From a virus: a stretch of 32,917 bases of DNA. Where the stretch lies: the IMG/VR virus record IMGVR_UViG_3300031673_000293, positions 1 to 32,917 of that record. The stretch is one strand, 5' to 3'. The notes beneath the pieces are model-generated. The model was not told the DNA's origin, searched no databases, and saw only the letters and a list, made by a program, of their open reading frames with translations. Below, one piece after another: positions 1 through 8,288 of the stretch (positions are counted from its first letter, which is position 1; every line of letters begins with the position of its first letter). Position numbers and translations under genes: made by a program.

Positions 1-93
1 GCCCGCGGAGACATCGACCCGCAGAAGCTGGCCGCAATCCTCGGGACACTGCCACGGGACATGAAGGGCCTTTTGGCCTCCCACATGCGCTAG
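1..93 (+). CDS. C-terminal fragment of an unknown phage protein
   Basis: An open frame enters from the left edge in frame 1 and stops at TAG (91-93). Only 30 residues are visible, ending in G-L-L-A-S-H-M-R. No domain can be recognised. The next gene starts 8 bases after the stop, so the two are probably in one plus-strand operon. The gene start lies outside the window. Confidence 0.6.
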   Translation, partial: ARGDIDPQKLAAILGTLPRDMKGLLASHMR

Positions 94-101
94 GAAAACC
101 A

Positions 102-416
102 ATGCTCACACATGCGTACACTGCCGGGTTTCAAGCCGCCTGCGTCAAACTGGCCATGAACCCTAAGCTGCTCGCTAAGCACACGGGGGCCATGAAGGCC
201 ATCGAGGGGCGCAAGAGCAAGGGCCAGTTTGCCAACACGGGCGATCAAAAGAAGCACAATTACCTGCGACACCGCACCGAAGCAACGGGGCAGGTAAACA
301 TGAGAGACTCCGAAACAAAGCGGCCGCTGCCAGAGCACATGAGGCCTGGCGCCAGGGCTGATTCGTTGGAAGCTCTCAAGATGGTGCAGGACCCTAGCTA
401 CAAACCCGCGGCGTAA
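102..416 (+). CDS. Small basic phage protein with the shared AYxxG N-terminal motif
   Basis: This encodes a 104-residue basic protein that I do not recognise as a known family. The ATG at 102 follows the previous stop after 8 bases, with a purine-rich GGAAAA stretch upstream. Its first residues, M-L-T-H-A-Y-T-A-G-F-Q-A-A, match a pattern repeated at the N-termini of the proteins starting at 28756, 30923, 31504 and 31800. The remainder is rich in Lys and Arg with no membrane segment. Inference: a virion or assembly protein sharing a sorting or interaction signal with those others. It is probably real because of start position, spacing and this shared motif. Confidence 0.7.
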   Translation: MLTHAYTAGFQAACVKLAMNPKLLAKHTGAMKAIEGRKSKGQFANTGDQKKHNYLRHRTEATGQVNMRDSETKRPLPEHMRPGARADSLEALKMVQDPSYKPAA

Positions 417-423
417 CGCGAGT

Positions 424-1134
424 ATGGATTTCGAGAACGCCATCGAGCATCTCCGGATGGAGAAGTACGCCGCCGCCGACCCGGGCGCCGCTCGTCGGCT
501 CCTCCTGAGCCCTCAGACGACCGCTGTCGCTCTCCTTCCAGCGTGCAAGCAGATCATCGGCAACTTCCTCTCCTGGGAGCCTGAGTCCATCTGGCGCGAG
601 CTGGAGCACCACCAGATTGATCTGCCCGAAGAGAACCGGGTCAAGCTCATGGCTGCCATGACTCTGCACCTGGTCCCTAGCTTCTACTGGGACGGCCTGG
701 TCTTCGAGAACACCATCCACGCCTTCGACCACGAAATCCCTAACCCCGAAGCGCTCGAGGAGGCCCCGGTGACCGCGGTCGCCTGGGCGGTCAAGGAGGC
801 CGCCTGGGTCCGCCAGTGGCTTGGGGATCAGCAGCTCACCTTTGAGAGTGAGCCCTGCGCCTACACCGCGGTCATCCTTCACCGCGAAGGCTTTCTGGTG
901 CCCCCCAAGCAGCTCGCGTTCGCGCACGACTGTCTCAAGAGGATGACCCGGAACCACGTCGAGCTGGTCGAGGACGTCGAAAAGGCGTGGAAGGCCCTCG
1001 ACAAAACAAAGCTCGATTCCCACGCCTTCCCCGAGACTCCTGAAGGGGTGCAGCTCGCCCGCCTTGCGATGGTAGAGCTGCACATTCAGGACCGGGAAAA
1101 GACGACCAAAGCTGACCTGGACGCGCTCGCCTAA
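424..1134 (+). CDS. Hypothetical phage protein, 236 residues
   Basis: The start at 424 lies 7 bases after the previous stop. I do not recognise the family. The 236-residue protein looks soluble, mostly helical and mildly acidic, with several Trp-containing segments (for example around residues 50-60 and 125-137), no signal peptide and no clear catalytic motif. It is the last plus-strand gene before the minus-strand MoxR/zinc-ribbon pair and overlaps the convergent gene at its stop by 4 bases. Its position at the end of a run of plus-strand genes suggests it belongs with virion or assembly genes, but this is only context. Confidence 0.7.
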   Translation: MDFENAIEHLRMEKYAAADPGAARRLLLSPQTTAVALLPACKQIIGNFLSWEPESIWRELEHHQIDLPEENRVKLMAAMTLHLVPSFYWDGLVFENTIHAFDHEIPNPEALEEAPVTAVAWAVKEAAWVRQWLGDQQLTFESEPCAYTAVILHREGFLVPPKQLAFAHDCLKRMTRNHVELVEDVEKAWKALDKTKLDSHAFPETPEGVQLARLAMVELHIQDREKTTKADLDALA

Positions 1135-1319
1135 TAGAAGTCCTTGGCGTTGTCGGTGTACCCACAGGGGCACCAGATTTTAATCGGGCCCTTTTTTACA
1201 CGGTGTACACGCAACAGGGCATCACAGTGCGGGCACGGTTCCCCGAAGTTGTCACCGTCTCTCAGTTGCTGAAAGCCCTTTGTGCCTCGTATCCCCCCTG
1301 CTGTCTGTGCGTTTTTCAT
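1131..1319 (-). CDS. Small zinc-ribbon protein
   Basis: A 62-residue protein with a C-P-H-C pair near residue 30 and a C-P-C pair near residue 51 (W-C-P-C-G-Y). This is a compact Cys4 zinc ribbon, as in small phage nucleic-acid-binding or adaptor proteins. Its ATG at 1319 overlaps the TGA of the upstream MoxR ATPase gene (TGATG), so the two are translationally coupled. The 3' end overlaps the convergent gene by 4 bases. Function is unknown. Coupling to an AAA+ ATPase suggests it may act with it, but this is inference. Confidence 0.7.
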   Translation of the reverse strand: MKNAQTAGGIRGTKGFQQLRDGDNFGEPCPHCDALLRVHRVKKGPIKIWCPCGYTDNAKDFY

Positions 1320-2569
1320 CAGAGCCCGCTCTTCTCGGCCTCTTCCTGACCCTTGCGCTGCGCCCGCTGCAGGCGCTCAACGGCTTCACGGAAGTAGCCG
1401 TCCTTCTCCTTAGCCATGAGGCCATTGAGGGCGAGCAGGTACTGCTGTCCGCCCGACGAGTTCTTCGACTGCTCGCTGATTTCTCTGATGAACGCGAGAG
1501 TTACCTCCTCCGGCATGTCGCTCATGAACAGGCCGAGTTGTTTTCCGATGGTCTCGGGGCGCTTGTTGGTGTCCTCGTACAGCTTGATGGCCACAGCGGT
1601 ACACAGGGTCGACACCCTGTCGAGACGGCTGTCCTCGACGAGCTTCTTGAAGCGCTCCCTCACTGTGGATTTCTTGGCGTAGTGCTGAAGGATCTCTTTG
1701 GGGGTGATGACTACGGATGCATCCTCGACGAACTCGACGAACGCCTGTGTCGCAGTCAGGCCGATCGCGCCGGCGAACAGTGCACGGGCTTCCGCGCCCG
1801 AGAGAGGCAGCTTGTTCGCTTCGAGCTGGTAGCACATGGTCGAGACGTCTTCCCAGGTCGCCGGACAAGCGAAGATCTTGCCAGCCAACGACGCCCCGTC
1901 GTCGTAGAAATGCTGCGGCTGGGATTCCAGATGCGCCACGACCTGCTCGTGGAACTTCGTCTTTTTGGCATGGCGGATGAAGTCGCCGTAGTTGGCGGTC
2001 ACACCCACCCACTTGAGCCGACGACGCATTGCCGGGTCCCGCTCGAACTCGTTGACGGCCATCCCTCCGCCAGAGGGGTTGAGGGTCACGACCATCTGAA
2101 TCGCCGGGTCGATATGAATGTCGCCAATCATGCGTTCATTGAGGGCGGTGAACATGGCCCGTGTCACGTGTTTGTCCGGGGTCCTGTTGATTTCTTCGAA
2201 GGACAGGATGGGGTTCCTTCCCGCAGGAAACTCCCCGCCATTCTCCTCCCGGAGCCGATTGACGAAATCGAACAGTTCTTGAAATTTCCGCGGAACCCGT
2301 TTGTCGTAGTACACTCGGGTATCTTGGGCAGTTGTCGGAATACTGAAATCCTCAATGCTGGTCGTCGGACCATCGATGAAGACGTAGGGCGCATTGCGCG
2401 ACGCGGCAATCTGCCGTGGGATCGCCGACTTGCCAATGCCGGACCTGCCGACAGCCGCCACAACGAGCTTCGTTCCCGCGCAAAGGTTGACCAACGTGAC
2501 GTACATAGCGGTGGACACCATGGAGATGTCCATTTTCTCGGTGAAGGACTCTTCTTTTCTCTCAGCCAT
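1319..2569 (-). CDS. MoxR-type AAA+ ATPase
   Basis: A 416-residue AAA+ ATPase. Visible motifs are Walker A G-R-S-G-I-G-K-S (41-48), Walker B with I-L-S-F-E-E-I-N (121-128), and a sensor-1 segment V-V-T-L-N-P-S (about 160-166). The R-D-P-A-M-R-R-R segment near residues 177-184 fits the arginine-rich part of MoxR-like proteins. These ATPases usually remodel partner complexes together with VWA-domain proteins; no VWA gene is visible here. ATG at 2569 is preceded by a good SD (AGGAG). The coupled downstream gene is the zinc ribbon. The promoter must overlap the divergent terminase gene, only 26 bases away. The helical C-terminal half (from about 200) has no recognised domain. Confidence 0.85.
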   Translation of the reverse strand: MAERKEESFTEKMDISMVSTAMYVTLVNLCAGTKLVVAAVGRSGIGKSAIPRQIAASRNAPYVFIDGPTTSIEDFSIPTTAQDTRVYYDKRVPRKFQELFDFVNRLREENGGEFPAGRNPILSFEEINRTPDKHVTRAMFTALNERMIGDIHIDPAIQMVVTLNPSGGGMAVNEFERDPAMRRRLKWVGVTANYGDFIRHAKKTKFHEQVVAHLESQPQHFYDDGASLAGKIFACPATWEDVSTMCYQLEANKLPLSGAEARALFAGAIGLTATQAFVEFVEDASVVITPKEILQHYAKKSTVRERFKKLVEDSRLDRVSTLCTAVAIKLYEDTNKRPETIGKQLGLFMSDMPEEVTLAFIREISEQSKNSSGGQQYLLALNGLMAKEKDGYFREAVERLQRAQRKGQEEAEKSGL

Positions 2570-2595
2570 GTATTTCTCCTGCGTGAGTTGGTGAT

Positions 2596-4227
2596 GTGAT
2601 GAGGGGCGCTGCGACTGAACAAGGGCCGGTAGAGAACTACCGTTCCAACATCGCTCAGTCGCTTTTTTACGTGGATGGGAAGCCGTTCTCGCTCGAGAAC
2701 TACCCCATGTACGTGGCCATTTACGACGGGTTCTACCCTCGTATCTTGCTGAAAACAGGACGTCAGGTCGCTAAGTCTACGACAATCGCGAGCTTCATGA
2801 TTGCCCAGTGCGTGGGGCAAGAGCAATTCAAGTGCTACTACATCTCTCCGACGCAAGAGCAAACGCGCAAGTTCTCCCACACGCGCGTTGCCAAGATCCT
2901 CGCGTACTCTCCTGACCTCCGGCGCTATTTCGTAGGGCCTGAGTCGATCGATAGTGTCCTCCTTCGTATGCTGCGGAACGGATCGGAGATGGCGTTCACG
3001 TACGCGCTGGATGACCCAGATCGCGCACGTGGTTACACCGCGAATCTCTGTGCGTTCGACGAGGTCCAGGACATCCTGTTCGAACCAGTCATTCCAGTTA
3101 TCGAGGAATGTATGAGCGCCCAGGACGAGGCGTACTCGATGTACTGCGGCACTCCAAAGACGATGGAGAACACCATCGAGGTGCTTTGGGACCGGTCGAC
3201 GAGGTCTGAGTGGTGCATCAAATGTGACGGGTGTGGGAAGCTGACCTTCATCGACAGTACGAAGGCCGTTGGGCTCTACGGCCCTGTTTGTCTAGGCTGC
3301 GGAAAACTGCTGGACGTACGGAAGGGTCGCTGGATCGACATGAACCCCGGTGCCGGCATCAAGGGGTTCCACATCTCGCAGCCGATGATGCCGGAAAACG
3401 TCCCGGCCTGCTGGGGTACGTCGCACGCCTACTACAAGAAAGCGATGGAACGCTGGGAGCGCATTCTCTACAAGATGGAGAACTGGGGCGAGGTCAAGTT
3501 CCTCAACGAGTGCATTGGGGTCTCGACGTCCACGGGCGCTCGGCTGCTGACAAAAGAAATCCTCGAGGGCCTTTGCGATCCCAATTACGAGATGACTCGG
3601 TTACCGCTAAAGACGTCTCGTACAGGGCTCTTGCGCGTCGTAGCCGGTGTCGACTGGTCGGGTGGTGGCGGCGAGGTCAAGGGGATGGAGGGCTTGCTCA
3701 AGTCCCGCACCGTGCTGCACATTTGGGGGGACATGGGGGACGGGCGGTTGAAGACGATGTACTACAAGATCTTCCCAAATGGCCATCCCTCGGGCTGGAT
3801 CGATGAGATCTGCGAGCTGTGTCAGGCCTGGGGCGTCGAAATGATCTGCGGCGACGCCGGCGAAGGGGCCCTGGCCAATGCCATGCTCCGCGACAAACTA
3901 GGGGCACACCGGGTGGTGCAAGCCCGGTACCTGAGTGCATCGAAACCGATCGACTGGAATCCAAACACAATGGCCTACCATTGTGACCGCACCACGCTCA
4001 TCGATAACTACGCCCTGTTTCTGACGCACCAGAAAGCGGTCTACCCCAAGCTCTCGCAAATACAGCCTGCCATCGACGACATCCTCAACATCTACGAGGA
4101 GACGACAATGGCAGGCCGTAAGGTGTGGCGACACGCTGCTACGCAGCCGGATGACTGCTTCCATGCCCAGCTCTTCGGGTGGCTGGCCTGGCGCGTCCTG
4201 ATACAGGACCTGCGCTTCTACGCTTGA
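2596..4227 (+). CDS. terL: Terminase large subunit (packaging ATPase/nuclease)
   Basis: This is the DNA-packaging motor. The N-terminal ATPase has Walker A K-T-G-R-Q-V-A-K-S-T (53-62) and Walker B L-C-A-F-D-E (151-156). A linker carries a zinc-finger-like cluster with Cys207, 210, 213, 232 and 235. The C-terminal RNase H-like nuclease has three acidic sites: D353 (G-V-D-W-S), D420 (C-G-D-A-G-E) and D519/D520 (P-D-D-C-F). The length of 543 residues is normal for the family. The start is GTG 2596 or ATG 2599; neither has a strong SD. The gene stands alone on the plus strand between minus-strand genes and overlaps the exonuclease gene tail to tail by 10 bases. No small terminase subunit is recognised. 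Confidence 0.93.
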   Translation: MMRGAATEQGPVENYRSNIAQSLFYVDGKPFSLENYPMYVAIYDGFYPRILLKTGRQVAKSTTIASFMIAQCVGQEQFKCYYISPTQEQTRKFSHTRVAKILAYSPDLRRYFVGPESIDSVLLRMLRNGSEMAFTYALDDPDRARGYTANLCAFDEVQDILFEPVIPVIEECMSAQDEAYSMYCGTPKTMENTIEVLWDRSTRSEWCIKCDGCGKLTFIDSTKAVGLYGPVCLGCGKLLDVRKGRWIDMNPGAGIKGFHISQPMMPENVPACWGTSHAYYKKAMERWERILYKMENWGEVKFLNECIGVSTSTGARLLTKEILEGLCDPNYEMTRLPLKTSRTGLLRVVAGVDWSGGGGEVKGMEGLLKSRTVLHIWGDMGDGRLKTMYYKIFPNGHPSGWIDEICELCQAWGVEMICGDAGEGALANAMLRDKLGAHRVVQARYLSASKPIDWNPNTMAYHCDRTTLIDNYALFLTHQKAVYPKLSQIQPAIDDILNIYEETTMAGRKVWRHAATQPDDCFHAQLFGWLAWRVLIQDLRFYA

Positions 4228-4790
4228 TCGAAGAACGGCGCGTAGATCTCCATCAACGCGCAGTAGACCTTGCGACACATGTGCGCGTCCGCGAGAGCAC
4301 TGTGAGCGTCTTTGAACTCGAACTCGAAGTACTTCGCTAGAGTTACGAGCTTTACGTTGGAAACTCGCCTGGAGACGAGTAGCGGGTGCGCCAGAGCCAC
4401 AGTGTCGATGCGGTGGTAATCGCTCGGCCACCGCATCGCCCGTTGGGCCATGGCGAACTCGAAGAACCCCCAGTCGAAGGCCGCGTTGTGCGCGGCGAAC
4501 AACGAGTTTCTTGCCATCCGCAGTAGAGGAACCATGGCCTTGTCGAGATCGACGGCGGCCTCTGCCCACTTCTCAGCGGTGTAACCGTTGACCGCCGCCG
4601 CTTTCGGATGCACCTCCTTGAGAGGGAACACCTTGGCACAGAACTCATCGAGCACCTTCGACCCCGTGGGGTCGGTGAGCACGCAGGCAACCTCAACCAT
4701 GTCGGCGACGCCGGGGCGAAGTCCCCCGGTCTCGCAGTCGAAAAAGAAGAGGTTCAGCTCGTTGATAGGCGGGCGATTGTAGTAGGCCAT
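4218..4790 (-). CDS. DnaQ-like DEDDh 3'-5' exonuclease
   Basis: A 190-residue exonuclease of the DNA polymerase III epsilon superfamily. The metal-binding set is complete: D18 and E20 in F-F-D-C-E-T-G-G, D106 in A-H-N-A-A-F-D-W, and H163 with D168 in D-A-H-S-A-L-A-D. This is the DEDDh subtype and should be an active 3'-5' exonuclease on single-stranded ends. The ATG at 4790 has a GGAG SD 6 bases upstream. The family A polymerase in the same block already has its own DEDDy exonuclease domain, so this protein is a second nuclease, perhaps for repair, recombination or host DNA breakdown. It is the last gene of the minus-strand replication block. Confidence 0.9.
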   Translation of the reverse strand: MAYYNRPPINELNLFFFDCETGGLRPGVADMVEVACVLTDPTGSKVLDEFCAKVFPLKEVHPKAAAVNGYTAEKWAEAAVDLDKAMVPLLRMARNSLFAAHNAAFDWGFFEFAMAQRAMRWPSDYHRIDTVALAHPLLVSRRVSNVKLVTLAKYFEFEFKDAHSALADAHMCRKVYCALMEIYAPFFDQA

Positions 4791-4808
4791 AGAGTCTCCA
4801 GTCAGGGG

Positions 4809-4814
4809 CTTATA
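4809..4814 (-). promoter_or_regulatory. Possible -10 element before the exonuclease gene
   Basis: The 54-base gap 4791-4844 contains TATAAG on the minus strand, about 18 bases before the exonuclease ATG. No convincing -35 is present 16-18 bases upstream. It could give a short leader including the SD. This is weak evidence. Confidence 0.2.
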
Positions 4815-4844
4815 CCACGGATGTTTATCTAGTTTACCATCCTA

Positions 4845-5372
4845 CTATGCCGCTGGCGCGTCTTCAACGGTCTCGGGCGCGGGTTCTGGGACCGCCTGGA
4901 GTGGGTCACTGTTCGGCGGGGCTTCAGGAACGCCGGAGACCTCGTGCGCCCCCTCGGGTGCGTCGATGGCCGCGTTGATCACGACAGGGTTCATGCGGTA
5001 GCTGCCCTTGGCGAACTGCTCGAAGTAGCCCAGGTATCCCTTGAGCAGAATCGGCGGGATCGGCGACGAGCTGAAGATGCACGACTGGCGCAGGTCCATG
5101 AACGACTCAATCGGGAACAACGGCAGGAAGAGGACGTTCGATGGGGGCGCTTCCTGGACAGCAGCGGGGGCATAGATCCGCACGGCACTTTCACTCGCGC
5201 CCCCGATGAGACCGATGATCACGCCTCGCCCGAGCGTCGTGAAAAGGATGGGCGGGTACTGCGCAATCTCTTCCCACGTGGGGATCTTTTCCTGCTCAAC
5301 CTGTGCCGCCTTCTTCCTAGCTTGCGGCTGCTTTCGCTTCCCTTTGTTCTTCTTCGTCTTCCCTGAATTCAT
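4845..5372 (-). CDS. Hypothetical protein with basic N-terminus, overlapping the polymerase gene
   Basis: A 175-residue protein I do not recognise. The first 28 residues are very Lys/Arg-rich, the centre is hydrophobic and Pro-rich (residues 40-120), and the tail is acidic and Pro/Ala-rich. The ATG at 5372 has a GAGGA SD 8 bases upstream, and no alternative start codon lies closer. The gene therefore overlaps the 3' end of the polymerase gene by 56 bases in another frame. The basic N-terminus is encoded by the same bases as the acidic polymerase C-terminus. Expression is probably coupled to the polymerase. Function unknown. Confidence 0.7.
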   Translation of the reverse strand: MNSGKTKKNKGKRKQPQARKKAAQVEQEKIPTWEEIAQYPPILFTTLGRGVIIGLIGGASESAVRIYAPAAVQEAPPSNVLFLPLFPIESFMDLRQSCIFSSSPIPPILLKGYLGYFEQFAKGSYRMNPVVINAAIDAPEGAHEVSGVPEAPPNSDPLQAVPEPAPETVEDAPAA

Positions 5373-8280
5373 TGAGAGCTTCCTCGTCTAGCACTTGGAG
5401 CAGTGCTTCGTCAGCAGTGGGGGACTGCGGTTGATGGTCGGACAGATATTTTTCGAGCTTTACGTGTTCCCCATAACTCGGCCCGATTTCGATGTCACAT
5501 GCGAAGTCCACGGGGAGCCACGGAAACTTCTCCCTGACTCGTTGGACAGCGTAGTAGTTGATGAAATCCGGGAGCTGGCTAACGTACTTCTTCTTCACGT
5601 TGGCCACAACGGAGTCGTGGACTGTAAGGCATAGTCGCCCGCCAATTTCCGGTAGGTGTTCATGAAGTTCGCAGAGCTGCGAAATGAGGATGTCCGAAGA
5701 CGTCGACTGAATCTTCATGTTCTTGCCGCGGCGCTCTGCTTGCCCCCGGAAGAAGCCATTGACGTTCTGGAGGGGGAACCGGCGACGGCGCCCGAACAGG
5801 GTTTCGACGAAACCGAAGCGATGAATCTGCGCGACAGTATCGTTCATGTACTGGACGAGCGTGGGGAAGCGGTTGAACAGGTTGTCGATGACATCCTGTG
5901 CTTCTTGCATTGAAATGCCCGCGGTCTCGGCAATCTTCTTCGCCATGGCGCCGTAGAGCGTTCCGAAGACGACGCGCTTGACGGTCGTCCTCGTGGCGTC
6001 CATCTTCTTGTCGTGGTCCTTGAGTCTCTGGACCTCATCGTAGGGGATACCAAAAACCTCTTGAACGAAGAAGGAGTGAACATCGAGGCCGTCGTTGAGG
6101 GCTTTGATCAGTGCGGGGTCGGGAGCGTACGCGGTGAAGACCCGAATCTCCGCGCCCTTGTAGTCCATGTTGAGGATGAGGTCTTCCTCGGGGTCGTCGG
6201 GGATGAAGATCTTTTTGATGTTGTAGCCCGCCAACCATGCGGGCAGATTCTGCGTATTCAAGTCGGACGAGGACAGGCGCCCCGTCGACGTGCCATGGAT
6301 ATGGAAGTTCGTATGAAGGAATCCGTCGGCCTCCGACAACAGCTTGATGTCGTGGATGAACCCCGAGAGCGCCTTGTGCGCAGAACGGTAGTCCAAGAGG
6401 GCTTTGGTGAATAGACACCCGGTGTTCTCGACGATGGCGCGGAGCGTTGCCTTGTCCGTCTTGAACTGGCCGGACTTCGCGTTGCGCTCAGACCACGGAC
6501 CGGACCGCGGGGCATATACACCGAGCTTCCCCGTGTTGGGGTCGGGCGTGTCTGGTTCGTAGATACCTTTACTGAACAGGAGGTGGCCGACATTCGCCGT
6601 CGAGTTGGGATTGAACTCACCGTCCGCCGAGTCCCAATACCCTTGCAGGATGGCGGTCTTCTCCTTCACGACCCGCGTTAACTCGGTCTCGAGATAGTCG
6701 ACGTAGGGGCGGTCTACCCGCATCCCGTCGAACTCCATTTTACCGAGCGCCCTCGTGGCCGGGACGCAGTGGTTCGTCATCAGCGTTTTTGCATTACTCA
6801 AGAAATTGTCCTCCCGCATTCGGGTGAACTGGCTCTTGAGCAACATTCGCGTCAGATCGGTATCAATCGCGGCGTAGGGGAGCAGCGTGCTGAGCGGCAC
6901 GCGCTCGTATCCTGAGTCGTTGAGGCGCTTACGGCGGTCTTTCTTACGGCCAAAGAGATAGGTCTCAACTTGCTTCTTGGTCCAATCCGACGTCATGCCC
7001 GGATCAAACCCGGGGGTGCCCTTCTTAATTTTCCCCTTGCGAACGTTCTCGAGGGCGTTCTTGGCAGCGATCTCATCCACGGTTAGCGTCTCGGCTAGCT
7101 CGTGAACCTTGTCCGCGTAGTTCGAGAACTTCGGGAAATAGCTCCGGCCAAGAACCTTGAGGGAGTAGGACCCTGATTGGTCTTCGCGGAGGAGGTGCTC
7201 GCCAAGCATCGAGTCCCAGGCGTAATTGAACACCTTGACCTTGTGCCGCAGCTCAAGGAACTTCAGGTCGAACTTCGCGTTGTGGAAGACCTTCGGCTTC
7301 GCGCACTGGAGCACACGGGTGACGTGCCCCCACACCGCCGCCAACTCCTCCGGAGTCCAGGGAGACTCTGGGTGATCCAGCGCGATAGCTGTCGACAGCC
7401 CGGTGTCCCACGCGAACGAGACGCACAAAGCATGTGCGTCAGGTCTCTGTGGGTGCAGGGTATTCGTCTCGATGTCGACAGCCAGGGCGCACTTCGCTGC
7501 CGCGTCGGCGCCGGGAACAACGTACGCGATGATGTCGTCGCATAGCTTCCCCACTTCCTCGACTGTCGTGGCGTAGCGGTAGTTCTTGGTGACCTCCTCG
7601 ATGGAAGTGCTAGCCAGCGCATCGTCGACACCCGAAGCGAGGCGAAGCCCACGGATCACGTCGGTGTAAAACAGGCTGTAGAGACCCGTCTTAGCCATGA
7701 GGTGCTTCGTCGAGAAGGTCGGGATGACCACGACCTCGTGCCCCTCAATTTGCATTGTCAGCTGCTGTCCACGGACCTCTGTGAACTTCTTGGCCTGGAT
7801 GCCGAGAGACTTCAGTGCGGTCGCACCAAACGCCATGATGACTTTGGGGCGCTTGTGAAGAATGGCCGCACGGAGATAACACGAGCACCGGTCAATGACC
7901 GTCTTGGGGATGCGGACCGATGCCTCACGCCCCTCTTCAACCTGGCATTGGACCGCGTAGCAGTCCCACTTGCGCAGGTGGTTGAACCGCAGTTTTCCGC
8001 CGGTCTTCAGGTCCAACTCTTTGAGGGTCTTCCACGTCTTGCGAAGGATGCGTCCGCCGCGCCCATAGAAGACCTGCTGGTTGTTCACCGACCACGACGA
8101 GGGTGACTCGGCGACAAACATGATGTCGACTTCGCCGCGAGCACCTTCACCAATGGAGCGGGATTTCTTCACCAAGGGGCATTCCTTGCACATGATGCCC
8201 TTGGCCGCGTTGGACAAGTTGTCCGGCGCGATGGTCGCGTCGTCTACGGGGATGTCGGGTAGAACGATCTTCTTAGCCAT
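5317..8280 (-). CDS. Family A DNA polymerase with N-terminal uracil-DNA-glycosylase-like domain
   Basis: The replicative DNA polymerase, 987 residues in three parts. Residues about 28-215 resemble a family 4/5 uracil-DNA glycosylase: C31-x2-C34, an A-E-S-P loop (57-60), F-Y-G-R-G-G (71-76), further Cys at 107, 112, 132 and 134, and a degenerate final motif I-P-T-F-S instead of H-P-S. Residues 262-480 form a DEDDy proofreading exonuclease: D269, E271, D338, and Y469 with D473. Residues 500-945 are the family A polymerase: motif A with D706, motif B R764/K768/F772/Y776, motif C H888-D889. All catalytic residues of exonuclease and polymerase are present. The ATG at 8280 follows TAGGAG. Similar N-terminal glycosylase-like domains are known in SPO1-type phage polymerases. 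Confidence 0.93.
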   Translation of the reverse strand: MAKKIVLPDIPVDDATIAPDNLSNAAKGIMCKECPLVKKSRSIGEGARGEVDIMFVAESPSSWSVNNQQVFYGRGGRILRKTWKTLKELDLKTGGKLRFNHLRKWDCYAVQCQVEEGREASVRIPKTVIDRCSCYLRAAILHKRPKVIMAFGATALKSLGIQAKKFTEVRGQQLTMQIEGHEVVVIPTFSTKHLMAKTGLYSLFYTDVIRGLRLASGVDDALASTSIEEVTKNYRYATTVEEVGKLCDDIIAYVVPGADAAAKCALAVDIETNTLHPQRPDAHALCVSFAWDTGLSTAIALDHPESPWTPEELAAVWGHVTRVLQCAKPKVFHNAKFDLKFLELRHKVKVFNYAWDSMLGEHLLREDQSGSYSLKVLGRSYFPKFSNYADKVHELAETLTVDEIAAKNALENVRKGKIKKGTPGFDPGMTSDWTKKQVETYLFGRKKDRRKRLNDSGYERVPLSTLLPYAAIDTDLTRMLLKSQFTRMREDNFLSNAKTLMTNHCVPATRALGKMEFDGMRVDRPYVDYLETELTRVVKEKTAILQGYWDSADGEFNPNSTANVGHLLFSKGIYEPDTPDPNTGKLGVYAPRSGPWSERNAKSGQFKTDKATLRAIVENTGCLFTKALLDYRSAHKALSGFIHDIKLLSEADGFLHTNFHIHGTSTGRLSSSDLNTQNLPAWLAGYNIKKIFIPDDPEEDLILNMDYKGAEIRVFTAYAPDPALIKALNDGLDVHSFFVQEVFGIPYDEVQRLKDHDKKMDATRTTVKRVVFGTLYGAMAKKIAETAGISMQEAQDVIDNLFNRFPTLVQYMNDTVAQIHRFGFVETLFGRRRRFPLQNVNGFFRGQAERRGKNMKIQSTSSDILISQLCELHEHLPEIGGRLCLTVHDSVVANVKKKYVSQLPDFINYYAVQRVREKFPWLPVDFACDIEIGPSYGEHVKLEKYLSDHQPQSPTADEALLQVLDEEALNEFREDEEEQREAKAAAS

Positions 8281-8288
8281 GACGTCTC

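Noticed and set aside
1280-2599. Long plus-strand open frame of 439 codons opposite the MoxR gene
   Set aside because: It is antisense to a gene with clear AAA+ motifs, has no recognisable domain, and arises from GC-rich codon bias.
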